A stretch of 64,000 nucleotides of DNA from Halobacillus mangrovi. Its GTDB lineage: Bacteria; Bacillota; Bacilli; Bacillales; Halobacillaceae. Of this stretch, positions 51,879 to 59,352 are shown piece after piece (the stretch's first letter is position 1; each line of letters opens with the position of its first letter). Below the pieces are notes generated by a model. That model searched no databases. It was not told the origin of the DNA and saw only the letters and a program-made list of their open reading frames with translations. Location of the stretch: NCBI RefSeq assembly GCF_002097535.1, contig NZ_CP020772.1, forward strand, positions 2,728,001 through 2,792,000. The letters are read 5' to 3'. The position numbers were made by a program, and so were the translations under genes.

Positions 51879-52026
51879 AATATCATTTCCCTCCTTACCT
51901 ATTATTCTAGCTTTCCAACTTATCGTCCTCAACCATCGAGATCGGACCTGCTGTCATTATAATTCCATATGAAGCCAGTAACCACTTATCGTTTCAGCAC
52001 TAAATAAGCTCTTCCCAAATGACTAA

Positions 52027-52065
52027 AGAACAGCCCTCAAATATGTAAAAATCGAAATCGAGATA
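52027..52065 (+). repeat. Array repeat copy 0
   Basis: AACAGCCCTC, then ATGTAA, then ATCGAAATCGAGATA. The most left copy, diverged. Between the DinB-like gene and the small ORF at 52186. Confidence 0.5.
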
Positions 52066-52185
52066 CAATGATTGGTTTAATCACTCCGTCCCTCTTTATT
52101 ATTTTTAAATGGTAGTCAGCCTGAGGAAGCAAAACAGTTTGAAATTGGTTTCATTAAGGTAACACACCTATTAGCAGGGAGACTA

Positions 52186-52359
52186 ATGAAGTGGAAAGTG
52201 ATTTTTAAGATTATTTATGTGCCTGTTATGGTTTATTTAATATATTCGACTTTGGATCTATATATTAATTTTGATCCCGCAGCTAAGATACCGATCCTTA
52301 CTTCTGTAACCTTAACGGGATATTGGCAAGTGTTCTTTATGAAAAAGAGTAAGAGTTAA
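52186..52359 (+). CDS. Small two-helix membrane protein, 57 aa
   Basis: MKWKVIFKIIYVPVMVYLIY and a second weak hydrophobic stretch (ILTSVTLTGYWQVFF), ending in a basic tail (MKKSKS). AGGGAG is 4-5 bases before the ATG. It is not similar to a known family that I recognise. It lies between array repeats 0 and A and is the first of the three plus-strand genes in that region. Confidence 0.5.
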   Translation: MKWKVIFKIIYVPVMVYLIYSTLDLYINFDPAAKIPILTSVTLTGYWQVFFMKKSKS

Positions 52360-52430
52360 AGAAAAGTGGCTGCCCTCCTATTAATAGAGGTGAAATAGAG
52401 TTAGGGCTATGTCCAGACCACGAGCACTCT

Positions 52431-52475
52431 ATTGAACATTCACCCCCTAAAGTGGAAGACTCGGTATTAAGATAA
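52431..52475 (+). repeat. Array repeat copy A
   Basis: ATTGAACATTCACCCCC, then GTGGAAGACTCGG, then TATTAAGATAA; 122 bases after the VOC stop codon on the minus strand. Confidence 0.65.
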
Positions 52476-52597
52476 TCAACCATACAGGTTAAGTGAATAT
52501 GAACTTTATAGCCTCCTAACCCAATCCCTTTATATTCATTCTTATTTTATTTGTGATCCTTTTTGAAGAGGTTATATTAGAGAAACGCAGTCCTATA

Positions 52598-52978
52598 TTA
52601 ATTTTTTTCCATTACAGCAAAATAATTATCTTCATTGTCCGCAAAATTAAACACTCTACCCGATGGCATATTTACAATTTCTCCCACAGTTATTTCTCTG
52701 TTTAGCAATTCACTATGTAGTTGCTCAAAATTCTCAGAGTAGAACATTAAAGAAGGGGTATCAAGGTTTAAACCTGGAGACATCTTAGCAACGAACTCTT
52801 TGTTGTGAAGAACGATGGTCGTTTCAGCACCTCTTTTTGGAGCAATCTCAATCCACCTCATTCCTTCACCGTTATTTTCTTCTGAAGTCACAATAAACCC
52901 TAAATTCTCTGTCCAAAAATTCACTGCTTCGTCTTGGTTATCAACATATAACATAATTTGACCTATTTTAGTAAACAC
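52598..52978 (-). CDS. VOC-family protein (array gene)
   Basis: 126 residues, glyoxalase fold: IGQIMLYVDNQDEAVNFWTE, RWIEIAPKRGAETTIVLH, and NMPSGRVFNFADNEDNYFAV. The usual metal residues (H/E) are partly replaced, so it may bind rather than act on a ligand. GTG start with GGGAGTGGAG upstream. Flanked by repeats A and B. Confidence 0.82.
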   Translation of the reverse strand: MFTKIGQIMLYVDNQDEAVNFWTENLGFIVTSEENNGEGMRWIEIAPKRGAETTIVLHNKEFVAKMSPGLNLDTPSLMFYSENFEQLHSELLNREITVGEIVNMPSGRVFNFADNEDNYFAVMEKN

Positions 52979-53157
52979 AATTCTCCACTCCCTAAAGGTT
53001 ATCTTCTGTTATTCTCTTTCTAGGAAGTGAATCCCTCCTTTTCTAAACTGCTTCATAATAATCTTCTCCACATTCCCTAAGTATGTAAATATTGATGTTT
53101 TATTTAAGCATTCGCTTGAGACTTATTATTGCTTATAACTGTCTAACACATAAAAAA

Positions 53158-53214
53158 GGAACGATCCCTCTGTTTGAGAATCGTTCCCTTCCGAAAGACT
53201 CAGATTCAAGATAT
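53158..53214 (+). repeat. Array repeat copy B with terminator-like hairpin
   Basis: AATCGTTCCC, AAAGACTCAG, TTCAAGATAT. On the minus strand GGAACGAT and ATCGTTCC pair and a T-run follows, so this copy acts as a terminator for the gene at 53269. Confidence 0.7.
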
Positions 53215-53268
53215 TTTTAATCATCTTTAAACCTACCTTACTTTTCTTTTACACCAAAATCTATCATG

Positions 53269-53574
53269 CTAAATCCTCGTTAATCCTATAATAATTAATA
53301 CGATCATAAAAATTGCATTGGGACCACTAACCAGCAACAGCCCAATTAACCACCTGCTTTTGTTGTCTCTATCCTCTTTAACTTCTGAATGGTAATTTGC
53401 TCTATTCCTATCTCCGTCTACAAAAGCACCAGTTAAAACCCCAGTTAGTAATAAGGGTACGACTGCACTAATGCCAATAATTTTTAAAGGTAATCCCCAT
53501 TCATTTGAATAAAGCCCGTAAGCTACTGAGGAAAGTGTACCTAACAGTCCTATCCCTAAACATTTTACTTTCAT
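53269..53574 (-). CDS. DUF5316-like small membrane protein
   Basis: 101 residues with helices near 5-22, 30-52 and 76-98. The loop reads GAFVDGDRNRANYHSEVKED, which resembles the DUF5316 pattern (GDRxRAN). Function unknown. GGAGGA lies 6-7 bases before the ATG. Between repeats B and C. Confidence 0.7.
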   Translation of the reverse strand: MKVKCLGIGLLGTLSSVAYGLYSNEWGLPLKIIGISAVVPLLLTGVLTGAFVDGDRNRANYHSEVKEDRDNKSRWLIGLLLVSGPNAIFMIVLIIIGLTRI

Positions 53575-53670
53575 TATAGATCCTCCTACTTTATGTACGA
53601 GTGGAATTAAATTAAGTTTCCAAGATAGATCTTAAATATAACCAAATAAAAAGACGACTACCTGTAAATT

Positions 53671-53710
53671 AGATAACCGCTCTGATGCTTGAAGACTCAA
53701 TATCGACATA
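53671..53710 (+). repeat. Array repeat copy C
   Basis: GATAACCGCTC, CTTGAAGACTC, TATCGACATA; 33 bases after the stop of the next gene. Confidence 0.55.
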
Positions 53711-53743
53711 TACAAAGTTTCCGTTCATGTATGAAGTAGTTTT

Positions 53744-54121
53744 CTAATTAAACTTATGTACAAGAAAAATATCAATAATGGTTAGCATAATAAAGATAAA
53801 GGCACTACTATATATATAGCTTTTTTTCTCTTTGCTCCACCATGTAGTTAAAGTCATAAGTGCAAAGACAACTATGGCCACTTGAATTTTTTGGATTCTA
53901 TCTTGCTTTTGAAATAGGTTAAGCGCTTCTTTAGCCTCACCTTTAAAAGGTTGCTCACTTATTACTTTCCCATACCAATTGTAATTAATTACTTGATGAG
54001 TTGTAGGTCCCTCTAAAGACTCTAACTTCTTAAAACCTAATACAGGCAGTTCAATAGAAAAAGTAAATAGTAAACCACCTATAATAAAAATTAGTATCAG
54101 TGACATTGTCTTTCTATTCAA
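53744..54121 (-). CDS. Membrane protein with three helices
   Basis: 125 residues. One helix at 7-27 (or a signal anchor), an outside loop of 55 residues, then two helices at about 78-95 and 102-121. TTG start with GGAGGAGG upstream. No known family. Between repeats C and D. Confidence 0.65.
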   Translation of the reverse strand: MNRKTMSLILIFIIGGLLFTFSIELPVLGFKKLESLEGPTTHQVINYNWYGKVISEQPFKGEAKEALNLFQKQDRIQKIQVAIVVFALMTLTTWWSKEKKSYIYSSAFIFIMLTIIDIFLVHKFN

Positions 54122-54160
54122 AAGCCTCCTCCTTCTGCTTCATTTTATTCAAGTTCTGTT

Positions 54161-54202
54161 GCGTTATTGCCCTCGATTGTTGAAGACTCGGAACCAAGAT
54201 AT
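54161..54202 (+). repeat. Array repeat copy D
   Basis: TTATTGCCCTCGATTGTTG, AAGACTCGG, ACCAAGATATC; 30 bases after the GNAT stop codon. Confidence 0.65.
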
Positions 54203-54232
54203 CATGGGATAGCCATTCGACTAACGAACCCT

Positions 54233-54709
54233 TTAGTTGAATTTAATCTCCATTTTTCTACTTTTAGTAGTCATCCCCAATGATCTATAAAATTCAATGG
54301 CAGATGTATTTTTCTCGGATACTCCCAATTCAATACTATCAACTCGGAGGTTCCTCCCAAAATCAAAAACATATCTAGTTAGTTTTTTTCCGATCCCCTT
54401 CTTTCGATACGTCTCCGCAACGCATAAACTATTTATAAATAACACTTTCCTCAATTTGAGAAAAGAATTTTCAATTGTTTCTTCTTCCTTCGTCACTATA
54501 ACCCCGACGATATCATTGCCTAGAGTAGCCACAAAAATGTGCTGTTTGCTATCAATTAACTGGCTTTCAAAGAACTCTTGCTCGACTGGAGTTGAATTTT
54601 CTTTGTACAAATCTGGTCTTTCAAAAACGTGGAATTCATGAACCTGTCTAAACAAAGGCAACAATGACTCATAATCGTTTTGCTCGGCGGTTCGAATAGA
54701 TATATCCAT
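54233..54709 (-). CDS. GNAT N-acetyltransferase (array gene)
   Basis: 158 residues of the GNAT fold. The acetyl-CoA loop is CVAETYRKKGIGKKLTRYV (RxxGxGK), followed by ELGVSEKNTSAIEFYRSLGM. RAEQNDYESLLPLFRQVHEF at the front is common in RimI-like members. Substrate unknown. AAGGAG lies 8-9 bases before the ATG. Repeat D follows its stop. Confidence 0.88.
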   Translation of the reverse strand: MDISIRTAEQNDYESLLPLFRQVHEFHVFERPDLYKENSTPVEQEFFESQLIDSKQHIFVATLGNDIVGVIVTKEEETIENSFLKLRKVLFINSLCVAETYRKKGIGKKLTRYVFDFGRNLRVDSIELGVSEKNTSAIEFYRSLGMTTKSRKMEIKFN

Positions 54710-54811
54710 ATTTTTTACTCCTTAATGATTGAATAAATGATTATGTACCACTTACTTGTTTTCAAGATTTCTCTTGATGTATCTGTAACTAAAGTATCCC
54801 TTCATTGAACT

Positions 54812-55363
54812 TTAAGTGCCATAACGGTCAATAACTTCCCCATTTTCGTCTAAAAATTTTATTGGACCCCAGGCATTCACTTGATAAAAGTAACGACCGG
54901 ATTTAGTGGATAGTATTTCTATTTCTTTTTTCTCATTTTTTACTTCTGCAGTTACAGAAGCTATATTTTCATTTTTCAATATCCCAAACGCTATTGGCAT
55001 CTCCTGTACATTTCCTTTTTCGGTTTCATAATGAAATACATTGTGTCTTGCACTAAATGAGTCGTCAGTCATGGCGATCATAGTAGAAAAGATAAACTCC
55101 CAACTTTTATCATTCTGACCAGTTACTAATGCAAACCCCAATTTTTTAAATTTTTCACTCTTATCTACATCTTGTGCAGTAAAAAGAACTATTGTTCCGT
55201 CATCTGTTTTTTGTCTAGAAAGGACATCATTTACTTTTATTTCTCCAGACCAGCCATTGTTTATGGCCTCTGCAGGTGATTCATAACTACATCCTGTAAA
55301 TACAAACACAACTAATAGTAACAGTAAGTGCATACTAAATTGTGTTGTTTTTCTTTTCAGCAA
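54812..55363 (-). CDS. Lipoprotein of unknown function
   Basis: 183 residues. The lipobox FVFTGCSYES is near residue 25, after a hydrophobic signal. The mature domain is beta-rich with GEIKVNDVLSRQKTDDGTIV and a C-terminal FLDENGEVIDRYG. TTG start with GAGGAG about 10 bases upstream. It has no family name I can support. It continues the minus-strand series between the GNAT gene and the plus-strand Arr gene. Confidence 0.72.
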   Translation of the reverse strand: MLKRKTTQFSMHLLLLLVVFVFTGCSYESPAEAINNGWSGEIKVNDVLSRQKTDDGTIVLFTAQDVDKSEKFKKLGFALVTGQNDKSWEFIFSTMIAMTDDSFSARHNVFHYETEKGNVQEMPIAFGILKNENIASVTAEVKNEKKEIEILSTKSGRYFYQVNAWGPIKFLDENGEVIDRYGT

Positions 55364-55669
55364 TTGTCATGACTCCTCTTTTATAACTCGGTTAAACTAT
55401 CATTCTTCAAAATTCACGTATAAAATCTATTAAAGATTTCTAATCCAAACTGTCCTTAAACAATCCTGTTCTCATAAATAAGGAGGCCATCCCCCCTAAC
55501 GAGAATCGCCCCGATTGTTTACTATCACTTTCTGTATATGTAATTGTCGACGAACTACATTCCCTCTACTTACATTATACTACCAATTGCATATTATTTA
55601 TAGACTACTCTTTCTATAGTTCCTCTTCTATACTTTAAAATACAAATCCAAAATTAGAGGTGTATCTTT
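55364..55669. other. Intergenic 306 bp with a possible partial repeat
   Basis: Between divergent lipoprotein and Arr genes. AATCGCCCCGATT (55504-55516) matches the first half of the array repeat only. No other feature seen. Confidence 0.4.
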
Positions 55670-56086
55670 ATGAATGAAAAAAAAGATGTCTTAGATAAAG
55701 GTCCTTTCTTTCATGGTACTAAAGCAGAATTAAAAATTGGAGACCTATTAAAACCTCACCACTTATCAAATTATCAAAACAAAAAGTCTAACTATATCTA
55801 TTTCACTGCAACATTGGACGCTGCTAAATGGGGAGCTGAATTAGCAATAGCTAATTCAAAAGAAAGAATTTATATTGTAGATCCATTAGGTGACTTTGAA
55901 AATGATCCGAACTTAACTGACAAGAAATTCCCTGGAAACCCAACACGTTCTTATAGGTCTAAGTCGCCTTTGAAAATCATAGCTGAATTAAGTTCATGGG
56001 AAAGACATTCAAATGAAGAGATCAAACATATGCTTACTTCTTTGAAAAAGTTACGTGAACAAGGAAAAGATGTAATCTACGATTAA
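55670..56086 (+). CDS. arr: Rifampin ADP-ribosyltransferase
   Basis: 138 residues, the full size of Arr enzymes. It opens with GPFFHGTKAELKIGDLL, where the His/Tyr pocket for NAD+ begins, continues with NYIYFTATLDAAKWGAELA and RIYIVDPLGDFENDPNLTD, and ends with RSKSPLKIIAELSSWERH. Arr moves ADP-ribose from NAD+ to the C23 hydroxyl of rifampin and inactivates it. AGAGGTG lies before the ATG. Plus strand, inside the cassette-like region. In other bacteria arr genes are known as integron cassettes. Confidence 0.92.
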   Translation: MNEKKDVLDKGPFFHGTKAELKIGDLLKPHHLSNYQNKKSNYIYFTATLDAAKWGAELAIANSKERIYIVDPLGDFENDPNLTDKKFPGNPTRSYRSKSPLKIIAELSSWERHSNEEIKHMLTSLKKLREQGKDVIYD

Positions 56087-56253
56087 CTCCAGCATCAATA
56101 AATTTATAACAGGAATAATATGGTTTCAAAATGCCAATCAACTTTCCTAATACACCTATAGCCAGAAACATAGGCTACTCTACCATCAATAAGACTGTCA
56201 TTATTCTTTTTCTATTTTTGGCTTTACGGGGTTTTTAAATGAAGGCTTAAAAA

Positions 56254-56275
56254 GACGCCCTGATATAAGGGCGCC
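56254..56275. terminator. Terminator between Arr and the OYE gene
   Basis: GACGCCC and GGGCGCC with an 8-base loop; a TTTTT run follows on the minus strand. Confidence 0.75.
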
Positions 56276-56293
56276 TGTATTCGGACTATAAGA

Positions 56294-57394
56294 TTAATAT
56301 AGTTTTTGCAGTGCTTCTTTATTAAAGGCTAATAGATCATCCACTCTACCTTCATGCACTTTCTTCACCCATGCAGGATCCATTAATAACGAACGACCGA
56401 TGGCTACAAGGTCGAACTCATCACGATCAAGTTTGTCCACTAAACCGTCAAGACTTGCTGTGCCGGCACCTGAAAAGTCCGTAAAGACACCATCAAGGCC
56501 AACAGACCCGACAGAAATGACCGGTTTGCCAGATAGTTTTTTTGTCCAGCCTGCAAGGTTTAAGTCAGAACCCTCAAATTCAGGCTCCCAGAACCTGCGT
56601 GTGGAGCAGTGGAAAATATCCACACCCGCTTCAACAAGCGGCTGTAAAAAGCGTTCCAACTCATCGGGATTATTGACCAATTTCGCTTGGAAGTCATTCA
56701 TCTTCCATTGGGAGAAACGAAAAATGATTGGGAAATCTTCACCAACTTCACGCCGGCACGCCTCTACGATCTCTACGGCAAATTGCGTGCGCTTAACGAA
56801 ATCGCCGCCATAACGGTCGGTGCGTTTATTGGTGTTTCCCCAAAAGAACTGGTCGATTAAGTAACCATGAGCCCCATGAATTTCAATAGCATCGAAGCCG
56901 ATGCGCTTCGCATCTGCTGCTGCTTTGGCATAGGATTCCACCAAGGCCTCTACTTCTTCTGTAGATAATGGTTCGTTCACTTTCTCCCCATCCAAGCTTA
57001 GGCCTGAAGGCCCCACCGGCTGTGCCTCTTCGTTTGGAAGATCCCCTTTGCTGCGAGTCATTCCTACATGCCACAGCTGCGGGGCAATTTTACCACCGGC
57101 CTCATGTACTTCTTTCACAACATCCGCCCAGCCGTTCAACGCCTTCTCTCCATGAAATACAGGAATATTCGCACCAGATACAGAAGCTGGATGGTCAATT
57201 CCAGTTCCTTCTGTAATAATCAATCCAACTTCATTCTCAGCACGTCTACGGTAATACGCCGCCACTTCCTCGTCGGGAACGTTCCCAGGTGAAAATCCAC
57301 GTGTCATCGGTGCCATTACGGTACGATTTGGTAAATTTAATTTATCACTAGTAAAAGTTTCAAATAAAGGTTTCGTTGTTGTTTGGTTTGTCAT
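56294..57394 (-). CDS. Old Yellow Enzyme-family NADH:flavin oxidoreductase
   Basis: 366 residues, FMN-binding TIM barrel. Marks: NRTVMAPMTRGFSPGNVP, APQLWHVGMTR, IEIHGAHGYLIDQFFW with the catalytic His pair region, NKRTDRYGGDFVKRTQFA. It reduces alpha,beta-unsaturated carbonyls and nitro compounds with NAD(P)H. The ATG at 57394 has AAAGGAGG upstream; the frame above (to 57550) is not used. First unpaired metabolic gene within the series; a terminator follows. Confidence 0.88.
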   Translation of the reverse strand: MTNQTTTKPLFETFTSDKLNLPNRTVMAPMTRGFSPGNVPDEEVAAYYRRRAENEVGLIITEGTGIDHPASVSGANIPVFHGEKALNGWADVVKEVHEAGGKIAPQLWHVGMTRSKGDLPNEEAQPVGPSGLSLDGEKVNEPLSTEEVEALVESYAKAAADAKRIGFDAIEIHGAHGYLIDQFFWGNTNKRTDRYGGDFVKRTQFAVEIVEACRREVGEDFPIIFRFSQWKMNDFQAKLVNNPDELERFLQPLVEAGVDIFHCSTRRFWEPEFEGSDLNLAGWTKKLSGKPVISVGSVGLDGVFTDFSGAGTASLDGLVDKLDRDEFDLVAIGRSLLMDPAWVKKVHEGRVDDLLAFNKEALQKLY

Positions 57395-57489
57395 TGATCT
57401 GCCTCCTTTTCCAACGATGTATGTAATTATCACAGATGAAAGGAGGAAACAAAAGAAATCTGTTTCTGTCCAGCACATCCATACTTCGA

Positions 57490-57684
57490 CTAGAACTGGG
57501 GAGTCTGCTCTTTTGCTTGTAAAGACGCGCCTGCATCTGCACTTCTGCATTTAATCTCTGTCCATATTGTGTTACCTTTCTGGACTGTAAAACCTTCTTT
57601 TTCAACGTTCTCCTTAGCTTTATGTATTAGGATATGTAAATCCTTATCTACTTCACTAAATGGTACTGATACAGCATTGACGTC
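57490..57684 (-). pseudogene. Remnant small ORF without a start codon
   Basis: A 64-codon minus-strand frame with protein-like composition (PFSEVDKDLHILIHKAKE, KGNTIWTEIKCRSADA) ends in TAG. There is no ATG, GTG or TTG in frame; an ATG with GGGG before it exists one frame off and stops after nine codons, which suggests a frameshift at the front. The protein is not recognised. It lies directly left of repeat F, as a cassette gene would. Confidence 0.4.
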
Positions 57685-57740
57685 CCCTTTTTAAAATTTG
57701 CCAAGATAACACATTATTACGTAAATTAATTAGATTGAAA

Positions 57741-57800
57741 AAGAGCGACTATCTTTTTCGATCATCACCCCCGTTGGTTTAAAACTTGGTTTCAAGATAA
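57741..57800 (+). repeat. Array repeat copy F
   Basis: ATCATCACCCCCGTTGG, then AAAACTTGG, TTTCAAGATAA. On the minus strand TGATGATC and GATAGTCGC may pair before CTCTTTTT. 57 bases after the CPBP stop. Confidence 0.65.
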
Positions 57801-57857
57801 TTTGGATTTAGAAATGTATTTTAGACTTTATTATTCAGTTCTCCAGAAAAAACTCCC

Positions 57858-58682
57858 CTATGCCTGAAGATGGTATCCTTTTTCCCTTGGATAAAGTTTG
57901 ATTAATCCAAACACCGTTGCAAAAAGTAATATAGCAGCAATGATAATTATTACTATCAAATCCACTTGAGTTGGTAATGATTGAGTTTCTTCACTCCCTA
58001 ACAAAGGTGAAAGATAAAGTTCATTCATAAACGCTAAAAAATTACCAAAAGAGTGTAAGAAAATTGGAACATATATTTTACCCGTTTTTAAATAGGCTAT
58101 TGAAAATAATATGGACATCAAGAATGCACTAATAAAACTAAATGGGTGACCAATTGTAAATAAGATTGCAGTAAATATTACACCCTTAAGACGGCCATAT
58201 TTTAAAACAAACTTGTTAAGCATCATTCCCCTGAAAAATAGCTCTTCTATAACTGGAGCTAATGCAACAGCTATAGTAATTTTTAACAGAATATTAGCAG
58301 GCAACGCTTGGTTCTGCAGTCTTTGATCTGCTAAAGGGACATCACCTATACCAGGGAATGCAAAAAGAATGGATACTCCAAGAGTCATAAATAATGCCGA
58401 TGCAGTTATTTTTACTACTGGAACAAAGGTAAACAAACTAATCCAAGGAATCTTAACATCATTTTTAGTGCTTATATTTGCATATCTCAACCCTCTTTTG
58501 GATAACTCAAGGCAAATCCATAAAAAAATGAATATGTATAAAGTAATATCTGCTATCTCAGTAATTGATTCACTGGGATCAAAGCCAATTGAAAATACCG
58601 TGTAAGATATTTCCCACACTAATACGAGAGGTATGATGTGCCATAGTTTTATATTTCTTAATCCTATCTTCTTTTGATTCAT
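57858..58682 (-). CDS. CPBP-family intramembrane glutamic endopeptidase (Abi type)
   Basis: 274 residues with seven to eight helices. Motif 1 PVIEELFFRGMM, motif 2 FTIGHPFSFISAF and motif 3 VPIFLHSFGNFLA are the CPBP active-site glutamates/histidines. Members process prenylated proteins or protect against peptides/phage. GGAGGAA lies 2-3 bases before the ATG. Between repeats F and G. Confidence 0.9.
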   Translation of the reverse strand: MNQKKIGLRNIKLWHIIPLVLVWEISYTVFSIGFDPSESITEIADITLYIFIFLWICLELSKRGLRYANISTKNDVKIPWISLFTFVPVVKITASALFMTLGVSILFAFPGIGDVPLADQRLQNQALPANILLKITIAVALAPVIEELFFRGMMLNKFVLKYGRLKGVIFTAILFTIGHPFSFISAFLMSILFSIAYLKTGKIYVPIFLHSFGNFLAFMNELYLSPLLGSEETQSLPTQVDLIVIIIIAAILLFATVFGLIKLYPREKGYHLQA

Positions 58683-58839
58683 TTGTTCCTCCTTTCAATT
58701 CTATTACCTCATCCCCATCCTTGAGAAGTATGTTTACCGAACTATGATTGTAAAGGGATTGTTTTCAGATGAATACTCTAAACTTCTATAAACCTGGATA
58801 TACTCAGCTAATTCAAGATTAGAAAAATAGTATATTGAA

Positions 58840-59031
58840 TCAATACCGCTTATAAACCCAAAAAAGTTCTATTTTTTCCCATCTGTCTTCGTTAAACTCA
58901 AAGCTATGTCCCAACACGTATAGAAGGGCAATTTCTTCAGTATTTAGAAATTCTTTTGCTTTCCTAAGTAAAGGAGAAATGTCTTCTGAGGCCTTATGCT
59001 CCTCCGTGAGATTAAATACTCTATTAAATAA
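58840..59031 (-). pseudogene. Remnant small ORF lacking a start codon
   Basis: A 63-codon minus-strand frame (FNLTEEHKASEDISPLLRKA, LYVLGHSFEFNEDRWEKIEL) ends in TGA. The ribosome site AAAAGGAG exists at 59033 but the codon after it is TTA, not a start. Protein-like, charge-balanced sequence with no family I can name. It looks like a decayed cassette gene between the CPBP gene and repeat G. The rest of 58683-59352 shows nothing coding. Confidence 0.42.
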
Positions 59032-59128
59032 TTACTCCTTTTTTACTCTCCTAACCTCATATTGCTATCGATAATTTTGTAATTCTATTGTTAAAACTAT
59101 TCAATTTTTTTCTATGTAATTAGAAAAA

Positions 59129-59186
59129 GGGAACAGCCTCTTGCTATGAATTAGCCCTCTATAGGTGAAGACTCAGTATCGAGATG
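59129..59186 (+). repeat. Array repeat copy G
   Basis: ATTAGCCCTCTATAGGTG, AAGACTCAG, TATCGAGATG. GGGAACAGCC with AGGGC may make a hairpin before TTTTTC on the minus strand. No minus-strand gene ends here; it is 160 bases upstream of a plus-strand gene. Confidence 0.6.
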
Positions 59187-59352
59187 TTGAGGTAAATACA
59201 TATATTTTAATTATAATAAAGCATTAGTGTAGGGAGGCATGCAAGGTTTCATCATTAGGACCTTATGGAGCCTCCTACTCATGTTTTTGTACGCTCTCCC
59301 ATGTATGAAGAGAATGTCTCCTGAATACTATATTCAATGGAGGTGACATCTC

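Noticed and set aside
54751..54775. CTTGTTTTCAAGATT, similar to the second half of the array repeat
   Set aside because: Low-complexity match without the CCCCC block; could be chance, although its place after the lipoprotein gene would fit.
55501..55520. Possible further array repeat copy (AATCGCCCCGATT)
   Set aside because: It matches only the first half; the AAGACTC...CAAGATAA half is missing, so it is not counted.
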